Shown: piece after piece, positions 17,008 to 25,963 of the stretch
Layout: the number at the start of each line of letters is the position of its first letter
Position numbering within the stretch: the first letter of the stretch is position 1
DNA from: Helicobacter brantae
GTDB taxonomy: Bacteria > Campylobacterota > Campylobacteria > Campylobacterales > Helicobacteraceae
Length of the DNA stretch: 64,000 nt
Direction: 5' to 3'
NCBI RefSeq assembly: GCF_003364205.1
Contig: NZ_NXLV01000006.1
Span: 1-64,000 of the forward strand
Position numbers and translations under genes: made by a program
The notes under the pieces: model-generated
What the model saw: the letters and a program-made list of their open reading frames with translations, nothing else
The model's database searches: none
Told to the model about the DNA's origin: nothing

Positions 17008-19650
17008 TCATTGCATTCCCCCTCTTGCATTTCCATAGATCATAGGAGTATCCACAGAAGGGAGATTTCTCTGATGTTTTGCCCCGATGGGGATTCTAGC
17101 TCCTGCACTGATTCCAAGAACTGGAGCGATTCTTCCACTAAATTTAGAAGAGATATCAAAATAAAACCTTGTCCCATTCATAAGAATCACATTTCCCCCT
17201 ACTCCTAGCTTGAGATTGAAAATACCTTGAGGGGAGAAAGTGCCACTATTGTAAGGGGTGTTAAGCTCTAGGGTGTTTCCTGCATTGAAGGCATATTCCA
17301 TTCCCACACTTGCAAACACATCTCCTAGCAAACTCTCACTATCAAATCTCTTGCCAAAATCCACAGAAAAACTTGGCGTGATAGGAAAACTCATCAAATA
17401 CTTTGCCTCCACATCATAGCCACTGCTATGCCCTATCCTCATCAATCCACTTCCAAAAATCGCTCCAAAGTCAAGCCCAAATTGAGGTTTGAGATAGAAA
17501 AACCCATATCCTGAAGATTTGATGGGCAATCTCATTCTATAACCTAGCTCAAATGAGCCTAGCAGAGAGCGAGTAGAGAAGTCAAGATTATTTCCTCCAA
17601 AGTCTTGAGAGTAGAGAGCATATTGATGAGAGGCAAAGAAGTATTTCAAAAGCGTATCTGTATAAAACCCACTGCTTAAAAGTGAGGTGTGATAAAGAGA
17701 AAATCCATAAGCAAGGCTATTGCCACTATAAGCCCCCTCTTCTCCTAGATCTTGGATGGGCGTGAGGTTGAATGCCACTCCAAAAAAGTGCTTCCCTCCA
17801 TACCCAAAGATTCCAAAATCACCCCCCAAAGTAATATCCTCAATATGAGTAAAGGCACTAATCTCTTCAGAAGTTTGAGAAGAGTAAAGGAGAGAATAAT
17901 TTGTCTTGATATATGCCCCTGCTACGCTATCAAAATGCCTCAAATCCCCCATTCTCTGATGGAGCGTTTGGGTTTGGGAGATATAGGTTTTGTAGGGAAT
18001 ATTGTAGAGGGCATTGAGGGTTTTTGAGAGAAATGAGGGGCGAGAAACAGAAGCTTGTGCTTCATCAAGTTTGCCTATCACCCATTCATAGCCAATTTGT
18101 GTTCCTGTATTATCGGTAAGTTCTTCTTTGAGAAGATTTGTTTTGTAACTATAAAGCCCCACAGATGTGATACCACCGATGAAATTCCCTTCATTTGCCG
18201 TGCTAAGTTGTCTTGCCACCACAATCCTATCCCCCACCAAATCTTGAGAAAACAAATCTTGGTCAAAACTATCAGGATTCCAATAAATCTCTATGAAATG
18301 ATTACCTTGAATTTTTTCTGTAATGATTTGATCTGTGGCGATTGTATTACCACTAGTATCCTTGCTCCAAAAATCACGATTGAATATTCCATAAAGCCTA
18401 AAAACTCCACTACTATTCCCAGAGATAAGTTTAGAGTTAAGAGTGATACGATTATTGACATCAAAGCGTTCAAAACTCCTCAAAGTGCCATTGAAATCAC
18501 TATATCGCAAATCTATCACTCCATTATTTCCAAAAGTTACTTCATCAGCATACGCATTTTTATTGGTAATCCAAGTGCTTTGGTTAAGCTCAACGCTTGT
18601 TTTATCTTGTCCTCCACGATTGGGGGAGGTATAGTTGAAATTAGCATAAAGAGTTGAGTTTATGAGCGTAAGGTTTGTTTGGGCATTTTGAGTTTGTCCC
18701 AAAGTAGCCTCAAGCTTTGCACTAGAGTCCTGAAGAGAAAGAGAAAAGCTTTGAATATTGGCATTTGTGGGGGTAAGATATTGGAGTTCTATATTTGCAG
18801 TCGCACCATTTTGAAGAGTGAGGGCTGTAAAAGAGTTGTATGAAGCATTTCCAATATCTATATGTCCCTCAAAAATAGAATCTGGCGTTACGAGATTAAT
18901 CCTTGTCCCCAACCCTTCAGTGTAGATATCCCCATACAACTTGACACTAAAAGGACGCCTATCAGGATTGACATTGATTGCTGCTCCAAAGTTCTCAAAA
19001 ATCAAACTTCTTTTTTCTCCGATAGTTAGATCTTCAAACTCTCCTTGAGTATTTCTCAAATCCACATTCAATCCTGCCATAAACTCAATCGTCCCCTCAG
19101 CAAGAGCAGCACCATGCACCCCTGCAACAAAAAGAGAATGCACCCTGCTATCTTGAGCGAGAGTCACATTGACATTAGAAGAGAGAATGAGGGTGCTAGC
19201 CTCCATATTGACAATGTGTTTGGCGATAGTTTTTGTGGAATCAATATTAAGATTTACCACACAGCTTCCATCACTATCTGTGTATTTTCCACAAGTGAAA
19301 GAATTGATGATTTTACCCTCTGCCTTCTTTCTCCAATAAATTGGTGTTAGTCCCCCTGCGTTTGCTTGTGAAACATCAATATTGAGAGTAAGACTTGAAG
19401 CACCATCAAATTTCAAATCCCCTCCATAATACTGCCCTTCAAGGATTGGATCTGTGATAGTAGTGAGATTAAGTATCGCATCTTCTGTAAGCGTGATTTC
19501 TCTTCCCTTGATTGCAACTCCTGTGCCATCAACTCTTTTATCCACCTCTATGGGTTTGAGATCGCTCCAAGCTGTTCCAATCAATACAGCGTGTGAGGTG
19601 GAGAGCAAAAGAAGATTGGAGAGAAAAATCTTACTGATTTGCACGCTCAT
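17008..19650 (-). CDS. autotransporter outer-membrane protein
   Basis: 880 residues with a cleavable signal (about 1-27, SKIFLSNLLLLSTSHA), a passenger rich in short beta-helix-like strands (about 30-540) and a C-terminal beta-barrel starting near LHQRMGDLRHFDSVAGAYIK. The barrel resembles VacA-type Helicobacter autotransporters and differs from those at 1-3656 and 51202-55277. The last strand (GISAGARIPIG) is followed by a tail of about 24 residues ending GNARGGMQ, so the protein does not end in an aromatic residue. Start chosen by TAAGGA 7 bases upstream. Monocistronic. Confidence 0.88.
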   Translation of the reverse strand: MSVQISKIFLSNLLLLSTSHAVLIGTAWSDLKPIEVDKRVDGTGVAIKGREITLTEDAILNLTTITDPILEGQYYGGDLKFDGASSLTLNIDVSQANAGGLTPIYWRKKAEGKIINSFTCGKYTDSDGSCVVNLNIDSTKTIAKHIVNMEASTLILSSNVNVTLAQDSRVHSLFVAGVHGAALAEGTIEFMAGLNVDLRNTQGEFEDLTIGEKRSLIFENFGAAINVNPDRRPFSVKLYGDIYTEGLGTRINLVTPDSIFEGHIDIGNASYNSFTALTLQNGATANIELQYLTPTNANIQSFSLSLQDSSAKLEATLGQTQNAQTNLTLINSTLYANFNYTSPNRGGQDKTSVELNQSTWITNKNAYADEVTFGNNGVIDLRYSDFNGTLRSFERFDVNNRITLNSKLISGNSSGVFRLYGIFNRDFWSKDTSGNTIATDQIITEKIQGNHFIEIYWNPDSFDQDLFSQDLVGDRIVVARQLSTANEGNFIGGITSVGLYSYKTNLLKEELTDNTGTQIGYEWVIGKLDEAQASVSRPSFLSKTLNALYNIPYKTYISQTQTLHQRMGDLRHFDSVAGAYIKTNYSLLYSSQTSEEISAFTHIEDITLGGDFGIFGYGGKHFFGVAFNLTPIQDLGEEGAYSGNSLAYGFSLYHTSLLSSGFYTDTLLKYFFASHQYALYSQDFGGNNLDFSTRSLLGSFELGYRMRLPIKSSGYGFFYLKPQFGLDFGAIFGSGLMRIGHSSGYDVEAKYLMSFPITPSFSVDFGKRFDSESLLGDVFASVGMEYAFNAGNTLELNTPYNSGTFSPQGIFNLKLGVGGNVILMNGTRFYFDISSKFSGRIAPVLGISAGARIPIGAKHQRNLPSVDTPMIYGNARGGMQ

Positions 19651-19797
19651 TTTTTCCTTATAAATTTTTAAATCCTATCACTAATCATAAGCAAAAATAA
19701 GTCTCTTTTACCCCCTATCTCTCATTATCCTTGCAAAAAGTTGCCTCTTTATTTTTATTTTCTTGTAAAATTTTACTTTTTTCAAAAAGGAGTTAAA

Positions 19798-20244
19798 ATG
19801 ATTACGCTTTACTATCTTGCACAATTTTACCCCCTTGCACTCTTAGTGCATTTGTTTTGTGCGATTTTCTTTGTGGGATATTTCCTTGTTGAGATTGTGT
19901 TGCTTAAGGCTGTTTATCCCAAGCTCACCCCTGAAGCCAAAAGTGTTTTTGGTGCTAGAAAAGTGAGAATGATTTTCATCTCTCTCTTGGTGCTTTTTAT
20001 CAGTGGTGGAGTTATGGCAAGTGCGTATATTGGAGGAGAGAATGGCTATATGACAAACTCTTTGCAAACTCTCCTTTGTGTCAAAATCGCCCTCAGTGTG
20101 CTTCTAGTAGCTTTGGTGCTTTATTGGTATATCATTGTCAAGGTTTTGCAAAAACCACTTCCATTTAAAAAGCTAATGCACCCTCTCACCTTTATCTTAC
20201 TTGTAGCAATCGTGGTGATTTCTAAGCTAATGGTTTTGGTGTAA
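19798..20244 (+). CDS. four-helix membrane protein, CopD/DUF2269-like
   Basis: 148 residues from the ATG at 19798, which has a strong AAAAAGGAG site; an upstream TTG (19741) is rejected. Four hydrophobic helices are visible (about 10-30, 50-72, 90-115, 125-147), with a His in the first (LLVHLFCAIFFVGYF) and Lys/Arg loops. The pattern is like small CopD- or DUF2269-type membrane proteins; copper or haem handling is a guess. Ends next to the convergent helicase gene. Confidence 0.7.
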   Translation: MITLYYLAQFYPLALLVHLFCAIFFVGYFLVEIVLLKAVYPKLTPEAKSVFGARKVRMIFISLLVLFISGGVMASAYIGGENGYMTNSLQTLLCVKIALSVLLVALVLYWYIIVKVLQKPLPFKKLMHPLTFILLVAIVVISKLMVLV

Positions 20245-20278
20245 AGAAAATCCCTTCTTGTGTCTTGGAGAGATACTC

Positions 20279-21724
20279 CTAGTATCTCCTCCCTCCCCTT
20301 GAATTCCCTCTAAACCCTCTTGAGTGTGAATCTCTTTGAGAGCCAAATCGTGAGTTTCCACCCTCTCTTCTGCGAGAATTGTAGTCTTGCTTTGGCTTCT
20401 TCTCTTGCTCTTGAAGTCGATTGATTTCTTGCTGATTTGGGCCAATCTTGCTCTTTGTCCCCTCTTTGAGGATATAAGAGATGAGTTTAAGGGCTGAGTT
20501 TGTCTCATCGTGTTTGTCCATTAGCTCATTATAAATATCCATTGCCTCATCTGCGATTTTGGTTTTGAGAATCTTTTGGACTAGCTCATTGTGGCTGACT
20601 TCATACACAGGCAACTCTTCAAGCTCTAATGAATGCTTGACTTCATCTTGGATACGCTTTAGCTCTTTGAACTCTAGTGGAGTGATGAGCGTGATTGCCA
20701 TTCCCTTCTTCCCTGCTCTTCCTGTCCGTCCGATTCTATGCACATAGCTCTCAGGGTTGAGTGGGATATGATAGTTAAACACATGGCTTACATCACTGAT
20801 ATCTAGTCCCCTTGCTGCCACATCGGTGGCCACTAGGATATTGACTTTATTAGCCTTAAAGGCTCGGATAGAATCCATTCTAGCTCTCTGATCCATATCT
20901 CCATGCAATGCCCCTGCTTTGTATTTGGCTTCCACTAGTCGCTCTGCTAGGGCGTCTGCCTCTTTTTTGGTGCTAGTGAAGATGATACTTTTTTGAGGTG
21001 TGAAGACATCCATTAGTCGCACGATTGCCTCATCTCTATGCCCTTCATTGATGACATAACACTTCTGAGTAATATCGGTGTTTGTGATATTTGCAGGAGT
21101 GATTTTCACATATTTGGGCTTATCCAAAATCTTGTGGGCAAGTTTTTGGATTTGCTCAGGCATTGTGGCTGAGAAGAGCAAAGTTTGGCGATTGCTAGGG
21201 AGATAGGAGAAAATCTCTTCCACATCATCTAAAAATCCCATATCAAGCATTTCATCACTCTCATCTAAGACGACAACTTTTGGAGAGAAATTGGGGATTC
21301 TGTCATTCTTTAGATGATCAAGCAATCTCCCTGGAGTTGCTACCAATACTTGAGGATTATTCTCCAATAGCTCACATTGTCTTCTGATAGATTGTCCTCC
21401 ATACACACACACCGTCTTAATTCGCAAAAACTTTCCTAGCTTAAACACTTCATCACTAATCTGCATTGCAAGTTCCCTAGTGGGCGTGATGACAAGAGCT
21501 TCAATTTCTCTATTTTTCTCAATCTGATTGAGGATTGGGATAGCAAACGCAGCAGTTTTCCCTGTCCCTGTTTGGGCTTGAGCGATGAGATCATCGCCTT
21601 GCAATGCGATAGGAATCGCTTGGGATTGCACAGGGCTTGGAGAGACAAACCCCATTTCTTTAATCCCCTTTAGCACCTCATTTCTCAACCCCATTTCTTC
21701 AAATTTCATATTTTCTTGTGACAT
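20279..21724 (-). CDS. DEAD-box ATP-dependent RNA helicase (RhpA/CsdA type)
   Basis: RNA remodelling helicase of 481 residues, like the single DEAD-box protein of H. pylori that associates with RNase J. Motifs in order: Q motif, AQTGTGKT (50-57), PTRELA, motif II DESD (154-157, Ser in place of Ala), SAT (185-187), ARGLDI and HRIGRTGR. The tail is Arg/Gly/Ser-rich, ending SRGFRGNSRGGRRY, as in helicases that bind structured RNA. A perfect 8-bp hairpin (20270-20288) overlaps the stop codon. Leader of about 85 bases from the TATAAT box at 21816. Confidence 0.95.
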   Translation of the reverse strand: MSQENMKFEEMGLRNEVLKGIKEMGFVSPSPVQSQAIPIALQGDDLIAQAQTGTGKTAAFAIPILNQIEKNREIEALVITPTRELAMQISDEVFKLGKFLRIKTVCVYGGQSIRRQCELLENNPQVLVATPGRLLDHLKNDRIPNFSPKVVVLDESDEMLDMGFLDDVEEIFSYLPSNRQTLLFSATMPEQIQKLAHKILDKPKYVKITPANITNTDITQKCYVINEGHRDEAIVRLMDVFTPQKSIIFTSTKKEADALAERLVEAKYKAGALHGDMDQRARMDSIRAFKANKVNILVATDVAARGLDISDVSHVFNYHIPLNPESYVHRIGRTGRAGKKGMAITLITPLEFKELKRIQDEVKHSLELEELPVYEVSHNELVQKILKTKIADEAMDIYNELMDKHDETNSALKLISYILKEGTKSKIGPNQQEINRLQEQEKKPKQDYNSRRREGGNSRFGSQRDSHSRGFRGNSRGGRRY

Positions 21725-21815
21725 AGCATTTCCTTAAACTTAGACTAAAACCAACCAAAAACAACTCATTTTTTTACTCTTTACTCAAAGTTATTTTTTG
21801 ATAGATATTGTCTAA

Positions 21816-21821
21816 ATTATA
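21816..21821 (-). promoter_or_regulatory. -10 box (TATAAT) for DEAD-box helicase
   Basis: Minus-strand GTTATATAATTTAG, giving a leader of about 85 bases before the ATG at 21724, long for this window. A long leader is common in cold-shock RNA helicases. Confidence 0.5.
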
Positions 21822-21857
21822 TAACAGAATGTAACAAATGAGAGGGGGCTTTTAAAG

Positions 21858-21921
21858 TATAATTTCCAAATTTTTTAAAAACAAGCTTAATTTGATGAGA
21901 TTCTAAAGTAATATTCTCATC
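21858..21921 (+). promoter_or_regulatory. ccdA promoter and leader hairpin
   Basis: TATAAT at 21858-21863 on the plus strand. The leader contains the inverted repeat GATGAGA (21894-21900) / TCTCATC (21915-21921), 25 bases before the TTG start of ccdA. Confidence 0.5.
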
Positions 21922-21946
21922 AATCCTCTAAGATTAAGGAAAAACT

Positions 21947-22666
21947 TTGAATATCGATGAAAACCTACTTGTCAATCTTTATACCAATGCCCCATTTATC
22001 GCTAGTTTCCTAGCAGGTATCCTCACTTTTCTAAGCCCTTGTATCCTTCCCCTGCTCCCTGCGTATTTCTCCTATATCTCAGGGCTTTCTATCCAAGAGC
22101 TAAAAGAGAAGCAAAACACCCTCTCCTCCAAAGTGCTTCTAGGCTGTATCCTCTTTATCTTGGGCTTTTGCTCAGTTTTTATTTTGCTTGGAATCTTTGT
22201 CAATACTGCACTAGGCAAAATTTTCTCTCTCCCTCTTGCCTCTTATATTGCAGGAGCTGTGATTATCCTCTTTGGGCTTCACTTTCTTGGAGTTTTCAAA
22301 ATCAAATTTCTCTACTCTACCAAACGCTTTGAGTTCAAAGGAAGCTCTTTTCTCTCTCCATTTTTGCTAGGGGTGAGCTTCTCTCTTGGCTGGAGTCCTT
22401 GTGTGGGGCCAATTCTTTCAAGTATCCTTGCACTCTCTACATTTCAGCAAAGCTACTCTCTAGCCCTAATTTTGGTGTATTGCTTAGGACTTGCTATCCC
22501 TTTCTTGCTTCTCTCTTTGTTTGTCAGCTCAGGGTTGAAGTTCCTCAAAAGCTTCTCCAAATACCTAAGAATCATCGAAATCATCTCAGGAATCTTGCTT
22601 ATCCTCATCGGACTTGCTATCGCCTTTGGGAAAGTGGGAGAAATCAGCAATCTTTTAAGCAACTAA
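21947..22666 (+). CDS. ccdA: CcdA/DsbD-type cytochrome c biogenesis membrane protein
   Basis: Carries reducing power across the inner membrane for periplasmic thiols and cytochrome c maturation, which fits the c-type cytochromes NrfA and NrfH. 239 residues with six predicted helices and two Cys-Pro-type motifs, FLSPCILPLLPAYFSY (about 29-44) and LGWSPCVGPILSS (about 147-159). Starts at TTG preceded by AAGGAAAAAC; no suitable ATG is present. First gene of the run continuing into the dihydroorotase-like gene 10 bases later. Confidence 0.92.
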   Translation: MNIDENLLVNLYTNAPFIASFLAGILTFLSPCILPLLPAYFSYISGLSIQELKEKQNTLSSKVLLGCILFILGFCSVFILLGIFVNTALGKIFSLPLASYIAGAVIILFGLHFLGVFKIKFLYSTKRFEFKGSSFLSPFLLGVSFSLGWSPCVGPILSSILALSTFQQSYSLALILVYCLGLAIPFLLLSLFVSSGLKFLKSFSKYLRIIEIISGILLILIGLAIAFGKVGEISNLLSN

Positions 22667-22676
22667 GGAGGAAAAT

Positions 22677-23867
22677 ATGAATATCCTAATCAAAAACGCC
22701 ACACTATGCGATCATAGAGGAGAAAAAAAGGGGGATATAGAATTAGAAAATGGCAAAATCAAAACCATTTCCACTACCCCACTCTCTCCAAGCCATAGCC
22801 ATACCCAAGTCATTGACGCAACTCATCTACACTTGCTCCCCTCACTCATCGATCTCAATGTCAAGCCCAAAAACTACAACCAAAACGAGCTAAAAAAACT
22901 AGAGAGAAAAGCCCTAAGTGGTGGAGTAGGCACACTTGCACTCACTCTAAGCAATGATCCCTCTCACTACCAATCCCTCTCACTCTTCAACCTCCAAAGC
23001 CCTACACACTTCTTGCACAACATCAGCCCCTATTTTGAGGGCAAAATCCAAAACATCTCCAAACTCCACAAAAGTGGGGGAAAAGCACTCAACTTCCCCT
23101 CAAACCTCTCAAGTAGCACACTAGAGTGTATCTACAACTATGCTAAACTCCTCAATATCCCCTGTATGTGCTATGCCTATGACAAAGATATGTCTTCTAA
23201 ATCAAGCATTGAGAGTGAGCTAAGCTACAAAATGGGACTAAGCTCAATGCCCCCACATCTCCAAAGCATTGAGTTTGCTAGAATCTCTCAAATCGCTTCT
23301 TTTAAGCAAATCCCCACCTTGCTCCACTCTCTCAACGACCCTCACGCTCTCTCTATGAGCTATGCCAACCCCTTTCTCATCTCAGAAGTAGGAATCCACC
23401 ACCTTCTCCTCAATGAAAACGCTATTTTGCACTATAACACTTGGGGCAAACTCAATCCGCCTCTTTGCACCCAAGACACCCAAGAAAAACTTCTCTCTCA
23501 TCTTCCTCTCATTGACACCCTTAGCTCCACTCATCAAGAGTTTAGCTCCTCACACAAAGAGCAAACCTTTGAAGACGCTATCGGTGGGGTGGATTGCTTA
23601 GGGTTTTATTTCCCACTTCTCTACACCACTTTGTGTCAAAGCAATCTTCTCTCTCTCCCTGAACTTTGCAAAAAAACCTCACACACCCAAGCCTCTCTCC
23701 TCTCTCTCAACAAAGGAGAAATCACAGAGGGCTATGATGCAGATTTGATCTTGGTGGATTTAAATGAGAGCTTCACGCTAGATCACCCACTCTATACTGA
23801 CAAGCTCCTCTATGGCAAAATCCACTCTCTCTTCTCTAGCAAAAAAGACTTTTACAAGGCAATCTAA
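22677..23867 (+). CDS. dihydroorotase-like protein lacking metal ligands (PyrC')
   Basis: 396 residues with the dihydroorotase fold: an N-terminal beta part (MNILIKNATLCDHRGEKKGDIE...), the EVGIHHLLL strand matching the usual EVTPHHL, NPPL and the C-terminal GYDADLILVDLN. The zinc-binding HxH after GLID is replaced by LNVK (LPSLIDLNVKP), and the TDHAPH loop carrying the catalytic Asp is also absent (STHQEFSSSHKE). It is therefore probably not a catalyst. Non-catalytic PyrC homologues are known to pair with aspartate carbamoyltransferase. Stop is directly abutted by the mscS ATG. Confidence 0.85.
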   Translation: MNILIKNATLCDHRGEKKGDIELENGKIKTISTTPLSPSHSHTQVIDATHLHLLPSLIDLNVKPKNYNQNELKKLERKALSGGVGTLALTLSNDPSHYQSLSLFNLQSPTHFLHNISPYFEGKIQNISKLHKSGGKALNFPSNLSSSTLECIYNYAKLLNIPCMCYAYDKDMSSKSSIESELSYKMGLSSMPPHLQSIEFARISQIASFKQIPTLLHSLNDPHALSMSYANPFLISEVGIHHLLLNENAILHYNTWGKLNPPLCTQDTQEKLLSHLPLIDTLSSTHQEFSSSHKEQTFEDAIGGVDCLGFYFPLLYTTLCQSNLLSLPELCKKTSHTQASLLSLNKGEITEGYDADLILVDLNESFTLDHPLYTDKLLYGKIHSLFSSKKDFYKAI

Positions 23868-24668
23868 ATGGAATACATCACTCAGTTTTGGGAAGAATAT
23901 CAAAATCACTTTTGGGTATTACTCAAAAGCCTTGCCTTGCTTCTAGGGGGTATCTATCTTGCCTATTTTTCAAGAATCAAGATAAAAAAACTCATCGGCA
24001 AAAAAGATGAGATTTTGGGAAATTTCATCTCTCAAGTCGCTTTTGTCTGCGTGATTATCCTCTCAAGCATCACAGCTCTTGGCACTCTTGGGGTGCAAAC
24101 TACTTCAATCATCGCCGTGCTTGGCACAGCAGGATTGACAATCGCCCTAGCCCTCAAAGATTCTCTCTCTAGCCTTGCTAGTGGTATCGTGCTTATCATC
24201 TTACGCCCTTTCAAAAAGGGAGATTTACTAGAACTTGGCTCAATTTCAGGAAGAGTAGAAGCAATCAATCTCTTTCATACCACTTTGAGACTCCCTGATA
24301 ATAAACTTGCAATCTTTCCTAATGAAGCTGTAACCAAAGGCGTGATTACCAACTGCACCGATGCAGAGAAAAGAAGGATTGAGTGGGTTGTGGGTGTGGG
24401 ATACAAAAGCGATATTGAAGAAGTGAAAGCTATCCTTAATAATGTGATTTTAAATATTGATGAGATTTCTAAAGATCCCACCCCATTTGTAGGAGTAACC
24501 GAGCTTAGCTCTAGCAGTATCAACTTCTCTATCCGTATTTGGATTGAGAACAATATCAATATCTTTGCAGTGCGAAGCCAACTGATTGAAGAGTGCAAAA
24601 AAGCTTTGGATAATGCAGGGATTGAAATCCCTTATAATCAACTTGATGTGAGGGTGAGTAACAAATGA
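23868..24668 (+). CDS. small-conductance mechanosensitive channel, MscS family
   Basis: 266 residues: three N-terminal membrane helices (about 15-35, 50-72, 80-105) and a cytoplasmic domain. The pore-lining third helix is GTAGLTIALALKDSLSSLASGI, followed by the family signature RPFKKGDLLELGSISGRVEAINLFHTTLR. Releases solutes under hypo-osmotic shock. ATG immediately follows the previous stop (TAAATG); overlaps the next gene by 4 bp. Confidence 0.94.
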   Translation: MEYITQFWEEYQNHFWVLLKSLALLLGGIYLAYFSRIKIKKLIGKKDEILGNFISQVAFVCVIILSSITALGTLGVQTTSIIAVLGTAGLTIALALKDSLSSLASGIVLIILRPFKKGDLLELGSISGRVEAINLFHTTLRLPDNKLAIFPNEAVTKGVITNCTDAEKRRIEWVVGVGYKSDIEEVKAILNNVILNIDEISKDPTPFVGVTELSSSSINFSIRIWIENNINIFAVRSQLIEECKKALDNAGIEIPYNQLDVRVSNK

Positions 24669-25906
24669 AAATCCTAGGTGCAAGTAAGCTTTTTTGCTGT
24701 GATGAGAAGTTTAGTATCATTGATAATGGTGGGGTGGTGTTTGAAGGTGGAAAAATCCTAGATTTTGCAACCTTTGAAACCCTCAAAGCCAAATACCCTC
24801 AAGCCAAAGCTTCATTTTATCCTGAGAGTGTTTTGCTTCCTGCTCTAAGCAATCCCCATATCCATTTTGAGTTTAGCAACAACAAAACCACTCTAGTCTA
24901 TGGGGATTTTGGAGAGTGGCTAGATAGCGTGATAGAGAAGCGTGAGGGATTGTTTGAGGATTTACAAAACAGTATTCAAAGAGAGATAGACAACACCCTT
25001 AAGAGTGGGATAGCAAGTGTAGGAGCTATCAGTAGCTATGGTTTTGATATCGCCCCACTCTCCTCCTCTCCTCTAAGAGTGCAACTCTTCAATGAAGCCA
25101 TAGGTTCAAACCCTGCCCTCATCGACGCCCTCTACTCCAATCTCTTAGCAAGATTGCAAGAGAGTGATAATCACTCAAGTGAGCGTTTTTATCCTGCCCT
25201 CTCTATCCACTCCCCCTACTCCACCCACAAGCTCCTAGCCCAAAAAGTAGCAGAGTTGGCTAAAGAGAGGGATTTGCTCCTCTCTGTGCATTTTTTGGAA
25301 TCAAAGCACGAACTAGAGTGGCTCAATCACTCAAGTGGCTTTTTCAAAAGCTTCTTTACCAAGCACTTTGGCAACCCCAATGCCACTTCTACCCTTACCC
25401 CTAGTGAGTTTCTCTCCCTCCTTGAGGGCAATAAAGCACTTTTTGTGCATTGTTTATTTGCTGACACTCCCCTCCTAGAGCAAATCCACTCTTTGGGCGG
25501 AAAAATCATCAGCTCCCCACGCTCCAATCGATTGCTAAACAATGCTTATCTTGATTTGGATAGACTAAAATCCATCGGCTTACCCACTATCCTCTCCACT
25601 GATGGGCTTAGCTCAAACTTCTCTCTCTCCCTCCTAGATGAGCTACGCTACACCCTCTTTGCTTATCCTCAATACTCTCCCAATGAATTTGCCAAAGAGC
25701 TAGTTCTAGGAGTAACCAAACACAGCAATCAAGCCCTAGGATTTAATGGTGGAGAGATTGCCATAGGCAAAGACGCTGATTTAGCTCTCTTTGATATAGA
25801 GGGAATCTCTCAAAGCTCTCAAGAAGCCCTGAGCTTTATCCTCCACTCTCAAAAAGCTCAAGAGCTTTATATCAATGGGATTAGAGAATACGCAAACGAT
25901 TTTTAG
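24665..25906 (+). CDS. amidohydrolase, aminofutalosine deaminase-like
   Basis: 413-residue metal-dependent hydrolase of the TRZ/ATZ type. Metal ligands are visible as NPHIH (about 62-66), IHSPYS (about 178), VHFLES (about 205) and STDGLSSN (about 315). In Helicobacter the homologue beside the pyrC-like gene is usually named aminofutalosine deaminase or chlorohydrolase, and these bacteria make menaquinone through futalosine. Substrate is inferred from family and position, not from residues. Fourth gene of the ccdA run. Confidence 0.8.
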   Translation: MKILGASKLFCCDEKFSIIDNGGVVFEGGKILDFATFETLKAKYPQAKASFYPESVLLPALSNPHIHFEFSNNKTTLVYGDFGEWLDSVIEKREGLFEDLQNSIQREIDNTLKSGIASVGAISSYGFDIAPLSSSPLRVQLFNEAIGSNPALIDALYSNLLARLQESDNHSSERFYPALSIHSPYSTHKLLAQKVAELAKERDLLLSVHFLESKHELEWLNHSSGFFKSFFTKHFGNPNATSTLTPSEFLSLLEGNKALFVHCLFADTPLLEQIHSLGGKIISSPRSNRLLNNAYLDLDRLKSIGLPTILSTDGLSSNFSLSLLDELRYTLFAYPQYSPNEFAKELVLGVTKHSNQALGFNGGEIAIGKDADLALFDIEGISQSSQEALSFILHSQKAQELYINGIREYANDF

Positions 25907-25963
25907 ATAAAATCCCAAGCTTAAATGGGGTCTAAGCCCCAATTTCACAAACAAGGAGAAAAA

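Noticed and set aside
18055-18657. 200-codon open frame opposite the second autotransporter
   Set aside because: Antisense shadow without family features or ribosome-binding site.
20279-21724. Motif II DESD instead of DEAD in the helicase as a novelty
   Set aside because: Ala to Ser at this position is conservative and, as I recall, occurs in Helicobacter relatives.
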